Positions 11,230 through 21,119 of a stretch of DNA of 64,000 nucleotides are shown one piece after another (the stretch's first letter is position 1; the number at the start of each line of letters is the position of its first letter). Position numbers and translations under genes: made by a program. This DNA is from Stomoxys calcitrans (taxonomy: Eukaryota; Arthropoda; Insecta; Diptera; Muscidae), in the NCBI RefSeq assembly GCF_963082655.1, contig NC_081554.1, positions 43,024,854 to 43,088,853 of the forward strand, given 5' to 3'. The notes below the pieces were generated by a model. It worked only from the letters and a program-made list of their open reading frames with translations. It made no database searches and was not told the DNA's origin.

Positions 11230-11655
11230 CGCCTTCTATAGGCTTAAGAATTCAAATGAAGAATGTGGTTTATATAGGAGCTATATCAGGTTATATACCG
11301 ATTTGGACCATACCTGGCGGAGTTTTTTAAAGTAACAACAGAAGACACTGTGCAAAATTGCAGTCAAATCGGATTATAATTGCAACCTCTGGAGGCTCAT
11401 GATGTTGCATCTGGACATCGGTTTATATGGGAGCTATATCAGCTTATATACCGATTTGAACCATATTTATGTTAACGGTAGAGACTCTTAACAGATGTCA
11501 ACGTGCAAAATTGCAGACAAATCGGGTGTTAATTGCGAGCTATGGAGGGCCAAAAAGTTAAGTCAGCAGATTGGTTTATATGGGAGCTTCATATATTAGA
11601 TTATAGACCGATTGCTATAGCTCCACTTGTTTCTATATTACACTCAACTAGATCT
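11230..11655 (+). repeat. DINE-1-type internal units, degraded
   Basis: Two to three diverged units in plus orientation ('gcaaaattgcagtcaaatcg', 'ggagctatatcaggttatat', 'accgatttggacc'). No core or terminus is present. The block ends where the minus-strand retrotransposon 3' end begins. Confidence 0.6.
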
Positions 11656-12300
11656 CTGCTCAAGATTTTAGAGCTCAATGTTAGGTTAGATTGAAAATAT
11701 GGTGCAGATATTAATCCGCCCCATGCCACTATGGACATACACCTAAGCCAATAATTGGCTTATTGTGCGCTCTACATACAAAAAATGTAACCTCGAAATA
11801 GAAAATCTAAGTTAGTTACTTACAAAATCCTTAATTGTTTTCCATGCCACTCCCCTTAGTTGGTATACTCCCAATGTCTGGTATAATGTCCCCAGTGTCC
11901 TCGAAAACCGGGCAATGACAAAGAAAATACTCTAACATCTCATCATCTCCCCCGCGTGCCCTACACATGCCATCACTTGCCGCACCGATTTTACATAAGT
12001 GAGTTCGTAGTCCTATGTGTCCCGTCAGGATACCAAGATACAGACCTCCTTCTTGCTTCCTTTCAGTAATAGCCTCGTTTTCGCATGATCAGGATTTTCG
12101 CCGTCAAACCGACCGTTTCGCTGTTCCACAAGGTTGCACGCGCATTCGTCGCCAACGCCCTTAAATCGCACTGTGTCGACCCAAAAGGCTTCGGGTTAAC
12201 CAAGTTTATTGACAGCAGTCCTATGGCCTTCAACGCCAAATCGTCTGCCCTTTCTCTATGTTAATTCTAACTATTATCGTCCAACGAATACCCTAAGAGG
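11656..12300 (-). pseudogene. RNase-H-bearing non-LTR retrotransposon, 3' end
   Basis: Read on the minus strand from ~12270: HRERADDLALKAIGLLSIN (the end of RNase H, with its terminal Asp in ADDLA), a short region to LWNSETVGLTAKILDHAKTR, a frameshift near 12045, then LGILTGHIGLRTHLCKIGAA and a Cys/His cluster (MCRARGGDDEMLEYFLCHCP), followed by a 3' UTR reaching ~11656. This layout is the usual C-terminus of I/R1/LOA-type elements. Only the last ~200 residues remain. It is a family distinct from 4721-8186. Confidence 0.75.
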
Positions 12301-12420
12301 CAACACTGTGCGCCGTTCCGACTCGACTATACAAAGGAGGCTCCTTTCGTTGAGCATAAACTTGAATCGAACAGCACTCATTGATATGTTAAAAGTTTGC
12401 CAATGTTGCTTAAATGCAAC
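12301..12420 (+). repeat. SINE fragment (3' half)
   Basis: Plus-strand SINE 3' part: 'gccgttccgactcgactata', 'gagcataaacttgaatcgaa' and 'actcattgatatgtt'. It directly abuts the RNase-H-bearing retrotransposon fragment. The head and first half are missing. Confidence 0.7.
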
Positions 12421-12499
12421 AACAACGGATATCTTGGTTATATAAAACATTTGGGAACAATTTGTGATGATTTCTCAGTCCTGGCTTATTAATCTGAAC

Positions 12500-12880
12500 T
12501 ACAGTCCTCACTAAATCGAACTATAGTTATTCAATTTAGCGTCCTGTCTTAATTGCTAACTTTTCATCCGATTTCGAGGAAATTTGGCACAATGAGTTCT
12601 AGCAGACCCTTTCTCACTCCTGCAAGTTGTGGTCCAGATCGGACCATATTTGGAAATAGCTGCCATGAAAACCAACTGCCCGATCTCCCGATATAGGGAA
12701 TAAAGGCCTTAAAAGATCCATTTATTACCCGACATCGATGAAATTTGGCACAGTGAGTTTCGGTAGACCTTCACTCATTCCTGTGAGATAATGTCCAGAT
12801 CGGATCATAGCTGCCATATAGACTGGTCTCCTGATATAGAGTGTGGAGGCATTTTTCATCCGATTTAGTCCTCAATGCTG
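12500..12880 (-). repeat. DINE-1-type internal units
   Basis: Two units of ~170 bp in minus orientation: 'cgaggaaatttggcacaatg' and 'cgatgaaatttggcacagtg', each followed by 'agctgccat'. No terminus or core is visible. Confidence 0.6.
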
Positions 12881-12899
12881 CTGTGATTCGGGTGAATAT

Positions 12900-13260
12900 T
12901 GAACAGTAAGTGGACCGTTCATCAGGCCACAACTCCATAAAGCATTATAGGTCTACCAACTGGCAGCGCCCCCACCCCCGGCACGGGATTGCTGTGAGCA
13001 CCACACAGCCCCGAACTTTGAGGTCCGATCTGTGCGGTGTTTATCGCTGCCACGAGAACCTTATTTGTGAGCTACCGGGCGCGTCCGCAGGTTGCGGATA
13101 GTGGAGTGCTCCACAACGGAGTAGCTGCAACGGCAATCGTAGATAATCAGCGGTATCGAGCGGAGAATCTCAGTGAGAGGCCAAGTGGCATCGGCTCTTG
13201 CGTAAATTCTGAGTGCCTATGATGCTCGATACGACAAGGCTGGTTATTGACGCCTTAAAA
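12900..13260 (+). repeat. Non-coding 5' region of the RTE-like element (detached copy)
   Basis: From about 12990 it matches 37965-38250, the sequence just upstream of the RTE-like coding region: shared strings include 'gagcaccacacag', 'agctaccgggcgcgtcc', 'cagcggtatcgag'-type sequence and 'ttattgacgcc...aaataaccaatggc'. No endonuclease or RT sequence follows. I interpret it as a copy cut off after the 5' region. It could instead be an independent repeat that the RTE-like element carries. Confidence 0.6.
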
Positions 13261-14135
13261 TAACCAATGGCTATCATGTTCCCGCGGCGATCGGTCGTAT
13301 AGACCAGAACGAACTTGCTCGCCTATAATGGCTAATTGAGGCTACAACAAAAACAACCAACTGCAGTATATACCCAGTATATAACAAGCCCCCAACTTTT
13401 GCCTATTGCTTTCTTGTGGGTATATAGGACAAGTGTTGCCTTTCTTACTCTTTCCAAAATATTGGATTTGAAGTTCAATATCCTGTCCAGCGCAGGCCTT
13501 TAGTTTAGGCCTTTTTAAACAAAGCAACCAGAAATTTCGGTTTTGAAGGATTTTCGAATAAATTTGAATTTTTGTTGTCCCGTATAAAGGTCCAGTTCTC
13601 TCTAGGATGCATAGCTAAGTCGGTACAGCGAATTTAAAGTTTTCCTTGTGTAATTGCGATTTTTTGAGGATATTTGAGTAAATTTTTTCGCATTTTAGGA
13701 TGCGAAGCTTCGGAAATACAGCCATTTAAAATTGTTCAAACTCGAATTTTGAGTTTGATTGGATTTTTGACATAATTTTGAAATTTATGACAGAGTCACA
13801 AGTTAAGGCCCGTTTTCCTCTAAGACGCATGGCTGAAATGCAGCTTTTCAAATTGAAAATTTAGATCTTCAATTGATTTTCGATAAAAATTTAAGTTAAA
13901 GTCCTATTTGAAGTTTTCATACTCCAACATTTATTTTTGATTGATTTTCGATGAAATTTAAACTGTGTAAGCCATGAACTTAAGCGTTTACTGGTTTTCA
14001 GGCAAAATAAAAAAAGAATAAGATTTTGCCAACAAAACAAATTATAAAAAAATTTAATTGTGGAATATATTTCCAAGTGAAAATGCTTAATACCAATTAT
14101 TTTTTGTTCCGCAGATAACATATCATCTTCTAAAC
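13261..14135. other. AT-rich stretch, no gene seen
   Basis: Loosely repetitive AT-rich DNA with recurring 'gattttcgataaaattt'-like phrases at about 13545, 13750, 13870 and 13945. This suggests an old degraded tandem repeat. No coding motif is recognised. Confidence 0.4.
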
Positions 14136-14139
14136 ATGA

Positions 14140-14640
14140 GTATATACGAGGGCTCTTATTAAAGTTTCTGACTCTATAATGGAAGTGCAAATTTCATGGT
14201 GAACTATGGTTCGCCTTCTCTTGCTCGTTTTTTGAGTTACTTCCAAGACTTCATGCTCAAGCAGAAGACCTACGTTTTTCAAGCGGAACAGTCGGCCCAT
14301 GACAAGTTTTGCCGAAGCAAGAGGCGACCATTTGCTTCCAAATGTTTCTTCCACAAACAACTTTCGTGGGATTTGGGCCGTCGTCGAAGACCCACATGGT
14401 CCATTATTGTTTTGCTTAGGGATAATACGCATCCACGATTCGCTACATTCTTACAAACGTGTTTTGAAGCAGCGCAATCGTATTTTTCAACGTTTCTTTC
14501 CACTAATCCACGAGCATTGTATTGAACGATTTTCAAATTGTGCGCTAACGTTCTCTGGTAAAATTAGCGTTTTTGGACGACGTTCACGGAATTCGACTTT
14601 AAACAAGCGTCTCCCAGTGGGATGGGAAACAAAATAAGCG
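14140..14640 (-). pseudogene. Mariner transposase fragment
   Basis: Minus-strand reading gives mariner blocks in order but in shifting frames: a DEFREGRPK-like VEFRERRPKT (~14590), YDCAASKHV (~14475), SESWMRIIPKQNN (usual DESW, so the first catalytic Asp is lost), MWVFDDGPNPTKVV (~14395), KQMVASCFGKT (~14335), TVPLEKRR, then KRRRTIVHHEIC, where the second catalytic Asp (HHD) is Glu. The helix-turn-helix N-terminus and the third Asp are absent. It is a family different from the DD34D copy at 55942. Confidence 0.75.
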
Positions 14641-15367
14641 GATATAGGTCTGCCATTTTTGAACAGATGAAGAAACCTTCACGAAATTCTGCATGGTTTT
14701 CGCTGAAATGTTAATTAGGTCCCAGGACTGCTAGAATCCTGAAATTTTGAATTTCGTCTTACAAATACCTTCTCTCTAATAATTTCAAATTTAATAGATA
14801 TATCACTAATGTTTCAAAAATGGAACGCTGATTGTCCCATATTTTAAGTCTTCCGAATGCTAAATTTGTCGTAAATAAAGGGAATAATATAGTAAATTTT
14901 ATCAGCTTTCCAAATCAGTTAAAAAAGTCGATTCAGAAATGCCTTCTCAAGCAACAAACTAAGGAAACAGCTTCTGCAAAAATTTTACAAAAAAAAATAA
15001 TTAAAATAGTCGAAAGATATGAGGCACATTTAAGCATGTTTTTGTTTTCTGAATATTTTCCAGCAAATAAAAAAAAATAGAAAATCGGACCATAAATACA
15101 CCTTTGCCAGCCCGAACAAAATTTTGTGTGGCCGAGGTGACCAACTTTGAAGGCCCACAAACGGGCCCTCAGGTGCACTAGGGTCCTGAAATTTTGCAGG
15201 TAAACCATGTTAAAATCATAAATATGTCTTTATCCGAATGGCAGACTTTAGTTTTATAGTTTTTCACATACAAAGATTTAAGTTTAACAATGCACTCTTG
15301 TTGTGATAATCCACGTCGAAAGTTGAGAAAAATAATCCCATATAAATGCTGACGAGTTAATTCCATT
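14641..15367. other. Unassigned AT-rich stretch
   Basis: No recognised element. A short Lys-rich open frame (14832-15080) ends in a poly-A-like run and has no known motif. A DINE-like phrase ('gaaaatcggaccataaatac') near 15080-15100 may be a relic. Confidence 0.4.
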
Positions 15368-16263
15368 TTTTATACCCATCACCATAGGATGGGGGTATAC
15401 TAATCTAGTCATTCTGTTTGTAACACCTCGATATATTCATCTAAGACCCCATAGAGTCTGTATACTTGTGATCGTCTCGACGTTCTGAGTCGATCTAGAC
15501 ATGTTCGTCCGTCCGTCCGTCCGTCCGTCCGTGTGTCGAAATCACGATAGAGGTCGAACGCGTAAACCTAGCCGCTCGATATCTTGAGCGAATACTTATA
15601 CTATTGATGTAGGTCGTTGGGGATTGCAAATACATCATATCGGTTCAGATTTAGATATAGCTCCTATATATAATTCGATCTCCCGATTTGATTTTTGTCC
15701 GATTTGGCTGAAATTTACCAAGAAGTGTTCGGTTATGACTTCCAACAACTGTGCTAAGTATGGTCTAAATCGGTCTACAACCTGATATAGGTGCCATATA
15801 AACCGATCTCACGATTTGACTTTTGAGCCCTTTCAAGTCGCAACTTTTGTCCGACTTGGCTAAAACTTTCACTTTCTGATTAGATCGGAATCACTTTATG
15901 ATTCGATTTAGCCATTTCCGACTGTCTGTATTTCCCTCTGTCCGTCTGTCTGTCCGTCTCTCTTCAATTTGACTTTTGAGCCCTTACAAGCCGCAATTTT
16001 TGTCCGACTTGGGTAAAATTTTCACTTTCTGATTCGATCAGAATCACCTTCTGATTCGATTTAGCCATGTGCGTCTGTCTGTCTATTTGTTCGCCTGTCT
16101 GTTTGTCTGTCCGTCTGTCTATCCGTCTGTTTGTCCGTCTGTCTGTCCGTCTGTCTTCAATTTGACTTTTGAGCCCTTACAAGCCGCAAGTTTTGTCCAA
16201 CTTGGCTGAAATGTTCACTTTCTGATTCGATTTAGCCATGTGCGTCTAGCTGTCCGTCTATCT

Positions 16264-16576
16264 GCAAACTGCAAACAAACTGCAAACTTTGCCCATGAAC
16301 ATTCCACTAAGGAACAGGGGCAAACTTCTCACAAATCAATGAGTGCTGTCCGATTTAAGTTTATGCTCAATGATAAGGGGCCTCCTTTTTATACCCGAGT
16401 CTGAACGGCGTGCCGCAGTGCGACACCTCTTTGGAGAGAAGTTTTACATGGCATAGTACCTCACAAATGTTGCCAGCATTAGGAGGGGAAAACCACTGCC
16501 GAAAATTTTTTCTGATGGTCTCGCCAGGATTCGAACCCAGGCGTTCAGCGTCATAGGCGGACATGCTAACCTCTTA
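16264..16576 (-). repeat. tRNA-derived SINE inserted in a GTCY tract
   Basis: Full-length or nearly so on the minus strand. The 3' tail shows repeated 'tgcaaac' (16264-16290), the body has 'ccgagtctgaacgg', and the tRNA-like head is at 16515-16574 with a box-B-like 'aggattcgaaccc' and the start of box A ('tgctaacctct'). The head is cut short by 'tagtctgtc' of the microsatellite, and GTCY sequence lies on both sides. Confidence 0.85.
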
Positions 16577-17728
16577 GTCTGTCTATCTATCAGTCTGCCT
16601 GTTAGTCTGTCTGTCTGCCTGTCTGTCCGTCTGTTTGTCCATCTGTCCGTCTGTCTGTCCGCCTGTCTGTCCGTCTGTCTGTCCGACTGTCTGTCTGTCC
16701 GTCTGCCTGTCGGTCTGTCTATCCGTCCATCTGTCCGTCTGTCTGTCCGTCTGTCTGTCCGTCTGTCTGTCCGTCTGCCTGTCCGTCTGCCTGTCCGTCT
16801 GCCTGTCCGTCTGTCTGTCCGTCTGTCTGTCCGTCTGTCTGTCCGTCCGTCTGTCTGTCCGTCTGTCTGTCCGTCTGTCTGTCCGTCTGTCTGTCCGTCT
16901 GTCTGACCGTCTGTCTGTCTGTCTGTCCGTCTGCATGTCCGTCTGCATGTCCGTCTGCATGTCCGTCTGTTTGTCCGTGTATCTGTCTGTCTGTCTGTAC
17001 GTCTGTCTATCCGTCTGTCTATCCGTTTGTCTCTCCGTCTGTCTGTCAGTCTGTCTGTCAGTCTGTCTGTCAGTCTGTCTGTCAGTCTGTCTGTCAGTCT
17101 GTCTGTCAGTCTGTCTGTCAGTCTGTCTGTCAGTCTGTCTGTCAGTCTGTCTGTCAGTCTGTCTGTCAGTCTGTCTGTCAGTCTGTCTGTCAGTCTGTCT
17201 GTCAGTCTGTCTGTCAGTCTGTCTGTCAGTCTGTCTGTCAGTCTGTCTGTCAGTCTGTCTGTCAGTCTGTCTGTCAGTCTGTCTGTCTGTCAGTCTGTCT
17301 GTCAGTCTGTCTGTCAGTCTGTCTGTCAGTCTGTCTGTCAGTCTGTCTGTCAGTCTGTCTGTCAGTCTGTCTGTCAGTCTGTCTGTCAGTCTGTCTGTCA
17401 GTCTGTCTGTCAGTCTGTCTGTCAGTCTGTCTGTCAGTCTGTCTGTCAGTCTGTCTGTCAGTCTGTCTGTCAGTCTGTCTGTCAGTCTGTCTGTCAGTCT
17501 GTCTGTCAGTCTGTCTGTCAGTCTGTCTGTCAGTCTGTCTGTCAGTCTGTCTGCCTGTCTGTCAGTCAGTCAGTCAGTCAGTCAGTCAGTCAGTCAGTCT
17601 GTCAGTCTGTCTATCTGTCTGTCTGTCTGTCCGTCTATCTGTCTGTCCGCCTGTCTGTCGTCTGTCTGTCTGTCCGTCTGCCTGTCAATCTGTCGGTCCG
17701 TCTGTCTATCCGTCTGTCTGTCCATGTT
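16577..17728. repeat. (GTCY)n microsatellite array with 12-bp higher-order unit
   Basis: About 1.15 kb made almost wholly of GTCT/GTCC/GTCA tetramers. Between about 17036 and 17552 the 12-mer CAGTCTGTCTGT repeats about 42 times, nearly without error, apart from one 4-base phase slip at about 17281-17293. At 16700-16910 the dominant 12-mer is GTCCGTCTGTCT instead, and at 17565-17600 it becomes (CAGT)n. The array is open in all reading frames because no GTCY permutation makes a stop codon, so the long Cys/Leu/Ser/Val open frames here are artefacts of composition. Confidence 0.95.
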
Positions 17729-17814
17729 TAGTTTGTACAAAGTACAGGTCGCAATTTTCATCCGATCATCTTGTAATTTGGAACAGGCATGTTTTTTTGG
17801 CCCAGAGATGGCAA

Positions 17815-18790
17815 TGGAAAAAATCGGTTCAGATTTGGATATAGCTCCCATACATATGTTCGACCGATTTGCAGTAATAATGCCATAAAATGGTCATTTG
17901 TAAACCGATTCGCTCGAAATTTGGCAGGGTGGATTTTTTTACGACTCTCGACATTACTGGAGAATTTCGTGTAAATCGGTTCAGATTTAGATATAGCCCT
18001 TATACATATGTATCACCCGATTTTCACTCCTAGAGCCACTGCAAGCACATTTATTAACCAATCTTGCCAAAATTTTGCACAACGGTTTCCTCGACGGCTC
18101 TTACAATATCTGAGAAGTTTGGTCAAAATCGGTTCAGATTTGGATATAGCTACCATATATATGTTCGTCCGATTTGCAGTAATGATACAATAAAATGTTC
18201 ATTTCTAAACCGATTCTCTCGAAATTTGGCAGGAAGGATTGTCCTACGACTCTCGATATTACTGGTAAATTTCATAGAAATCGGTTCAGATTTAGATGTA
18301 GCTCTCATATATGAATTTCGCCCGATTTTAACTTTTAGAGTCACAATAAGCGCATTTATTAACCAATTTTGACAAAAATTTGCACTACGGTTTCCTCGAC
18401 GACTACCACAATATCTGAGAAATTTGGTCAAAATCGGTTCAGATTTGGATATAGCTACCATATATATGTTCGTCTGATTTTGAGAAATAGTGCAATACAG
18501 TACTCATTTGTTAACCAATTCTCTTGTAATTTCGCAGGAGAGATTTTCTTATAACTTTTGACAGTACTGGTGAATTTCATAGAAATCGGCCCAGATTTAG
18601 ATATAGCTATCATATATGTATATCGCCCGATGTTCACTCCAAGAGCCACTGCAAGCGCATTTATTGACCAATCTTGCCAAAATGTTGCACAACGGTTTCC
18701 TCAACAACTATTTCAATATCTGAGAAGTTTGGTCAAAATCGGTTCAGATTTAGATGTAGCTCCCATATATATGTTCGTCTGATTTTGAGC
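17815..18790 (-). repeat. ~305-bp tandem units inside the composite DINE-1-like element
   Basis: 'atcggttcagatttggatat' recurs at about 17822, 18129 and 18432, giving a period of ~305 bp. Each unit is two related ~150-bp halves ('aaaccgattctctcgaaatt' half and 'gcacaacggtttcctcgacg' half). The same unit type occurs, reverse-complemented, at 1-240. Non-coding. Confidence 0.8.
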
Positions 18791-19556
18791 AATTTTCATT
18801 AATGTTGTCATTTGTCAACCGTAGTTTTTACAGTTTGCTCGAAATTTGATACGGATTGTTTAATAACCCATTGGAAAACATCCGTCGAGGTCCATCAAAA
18901 TTGGTTCAGAATTGGATATAGCTCCCACATGGTACTTATGGGGTAGGTGTAGGGTACCGTCGGCACCGCACGACTTTTGCCCTTTCATACTGGTCTGTTA
19001 TGACTTTCAACAACTGTGCCAAGTACGGGCCAAATTGGTCTATAACCTGATATAGCTCCCATTGAAACCGGTCTACTTATCATACTTGTTTGGTTCCTAG
19101 AAGCATAAATTTTTGCTGGTTAGACAGTAGTTTAGTATGTATCATGACCCTCAAGTAAATTTATTTTGCCTACATTTTTAAAAGAATCCATGGTGGTGAG
19201 TTCCCAAGATGCGACCCGGCTGAACTTAGCACGCTTTTTGTCAAATAGGTTTTTTCAAGTCACTATAAACAACACAAATCATGGTCGTACGTTCCGAGTA
19301 CCATTGCAAATTGCAAATTTTGCCCATTAACATTCCACTAAGGAACAGGGACAAACTTCTCACATATCAATGAGTGCAGTCCGATTTAAGTTTAAGCTCA
19401 ATGATAAGGGACCTCCTTTTTATAGCCGAGACCGAATGGCGTGCCGCAGTGTGACACCTCCTTGGAGAGAAGTTTTACATGGCATGGTACCTCACAAATG
19501 TTGCCAGCATTAGGGGGGAAAACCACCGCTGAAAATTTGTTCTGATAATCTAGCCA

Positions 19557-19567
19557 GGATTCGAACC
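19557..19567 (-). promoter_or_regulatory. Pol III box B of the SINE
   Basis: Minus-strand GGTTCGAATCC matches the canonical internal box B (GGTTCGANTCC) at the position expected for a tRNA-derived head. The same motif occurs in the heads at 16264-16576, 35106-35335 and, with one change, 28336-28428. Confidence 0.85.
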
Positions 19568-19593
19568 CAGGCGTTCAGCGTCATGGGCGGACA

Positions 19594-19610
19594 TGCTAAC
19601 CTCTGCGTTA
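19594..19610 (-). promoter_or_regulatory. Pol III box A of the SINE
   Basis: Minus-strand TAACGCAGAGGTTAGCA resembles the tRNA box A (TRGCNNAGYNGG-type) and lies about 9 bases from the SINE start and ~27 bases upstream of box B, as in tRNA genes. Other copies read TAGCGCAGAGGTTAGCA, closer to consensus. Confidence 0.75.
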
Positions 19611-19631
19611 CGGTGGCCTCCGAGTACCATT

Positions 19632-21102
19632 ATGCTAGAATATATCAAACTTTCCATGGGAAAGTTAAATTACACCTGCTATCTCGTGGTGTTGCCTAGG
19701 CCAGAAACTTATATAGCAGCCCTCGTATATATTGTCATAGTCAAACACATCCCTGGCATAAGTGAATTCATGCATGATGTGCAATTTAATTGAAAGCCTG
19801 ATGCCAAGTGCAAATGCAACTTATAACAATCATAATATTTATTGTTATTGAAATTGCTCAAGTGTATGAAGACATGAATATGTCAAATTGAGATTATGTT
19901 GGAAATTACTTCAAATCAAATATGAACTGGTTATTTACATTTTTGGCCAGATGTGCATGCATAATTAATTGCGTTACATAATGTTGGAAAATAGTCTAGA
20001 TTGCTCGAAATTGCGAGAAATGTGTGTGATTTGTGAGTTTCTACATTTTCACATCGGCAAGAGCTCTGGCTGCTTGTTTCCAATAACAAAAAAAAGGGAA
20101 AATAAAGTTTTGCAGAAACCCGGAAACATTTTAGGCATTTCAGAATATTAAGGAGTCTTAACTTTTATTTCTTGGTATTTGCTACCAGTTTTTAAACAAC
20201 AACATTTTTTGAGCATAATTTTAAGAAAAAAGCTTCTATAATGTTAAGCAATACTAGTGATCAGTCCATTCTATAAGTACCCATTCTATAAAGTTGAGTA
20301 TGAACAAACTTCCTCCTTTTTATAATTTCAAATAACTCTTACTATGTCACCCATCTTAATGTGTGTATACTTGCGCTCACAATGTAAATACTACTTTAGA
20401 CTGATGCCCTATTGCTTATGCAGGGAGTTCTTCTTGTTATCGCCCTGATAGCTGGGGCATTATAGATCCTTGCTTGTAATCGATGCATGTTGACTTGACA
20501 TCTTGTTTGTGTATGCACGTATGTGTATGTATGTATGTGTGCGTATGCATGTACATTAGTTGTGGCAATGCATAAAAGCCAAGCCTCTATACGCATTGTT
20601 GTTAAATATGCCATTGTTATAAACTTCATTGTTTGTTGGTACATTCATGCATGATTGATGACTTCGGTATGTAGATGCATTGAAGGAAACCAAACAATGT
20701 TTTCGTGGTAGTTATTGTTGCATTTTCAATAAATACACACATTATACAGTTCCAAATACCCATCCGTTTAATTGTGTCATATTAAATCATTTCGTCTATA
20801 TATATGAGAGAATATAAATTTATGAAAACAATATGGGTGATTTTACGCAAAAAAATCGTTCTCAGATAATGGTATTGAAGGAGATTTAAGTTCAAAGAAG
20901 GAAACAAATGTATGCCCTTCAAATGAATACCCATCATTTTGAAAGTCCTTAACAATATGAATATTATGAGCCCTACACTATCATAATAAGAGAAATTAAA
21001 TGTGTTAGTAGAAACTAAACGGAATATAGAATGGTCGGTCCAAAATATATTCGAAATATATTTGTAGAAGCTAAGCAGAATACAATACTACTACTACTAA
21101 AT
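19632..21102. other. Probably unique DNA, no gene seen
   Basis: About 1.5 kb without recognised repeats apart from GTAT/TG-rich runs near 20510-20560. Short open frames show no domain. It could be unique intergenic or intronic host DNA. Confidence 0.4.
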
Positions 21103-21119
21103 TTTTAATCTACATTCCA

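Larger units (their letters stand above)
15368..19236 (-). repeat. Composite DINE-1/mini-me-like element with giant GTCY array
   Basis: Begins with the inverted terminus (tataccc ... gggtata, 15371-15400), then 'tagtcattctgtttgtaac', a TA-containing stretch, core 'gtcgatctagacatgtt' (~15490) and a GTCCGTCC tract. Several repeats of 'ttcaatttgacttttgagcc' with further GTCY runs follow, then a SINE (16264-16576), the 1.15-kb GTCY array (16577-17728) and ~305-bp units. It closes at 19185-19236 with 'tccatggtggtgag' and 'ggctgaacttagcacgcttt'. Both family termini are present, so the 3.9 kb can be read as one inflated element, although fusion of two elements is possible. Confidence 0.65.
19306..19618 (-). 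mobile_element. Full-length tRNA-derived SINE with perfect target duplication
   Basis: A 313-bp minus-strand element. The 5' head (19540-19618) is tRNA-like, with pol III boxes listed separately. The body includes 'gaaaaccaccgctgaaaat', 'ttgccagcattag' and 'gtgccgcagtgtgacacctc', and the 3' tail carries 'gcaaattgcaaa'. The 13-bp sequence 'tccgagtaccatt' sits directly on both sides (19293-19305 and 19619-19631), which marks the ends exactly and shows insertion by target-primed reverse transcription. It encodes no protein and would depend on a partner LINE that I cannot identify. It is the best reference copy for the family here. Confidence 0.93.

Noticed and set aside
14832..15080. Lys-rich 82-codon frame
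   Set aside because: AT-rich composition, no motif, and it ends in an A-run; no support as a gene.
16583..16960. Minus-strand Thr/Asp/Arg/Gln repeat protein
   Set aside because: Complement of the same microsatellite; it extends over the array only.
16635..17888. Very long open frame rich in Cys, Leu, Ser and Val
   Set aside because: It lies in the GTCY microsatellite, which cannot form stop codons in any frame.
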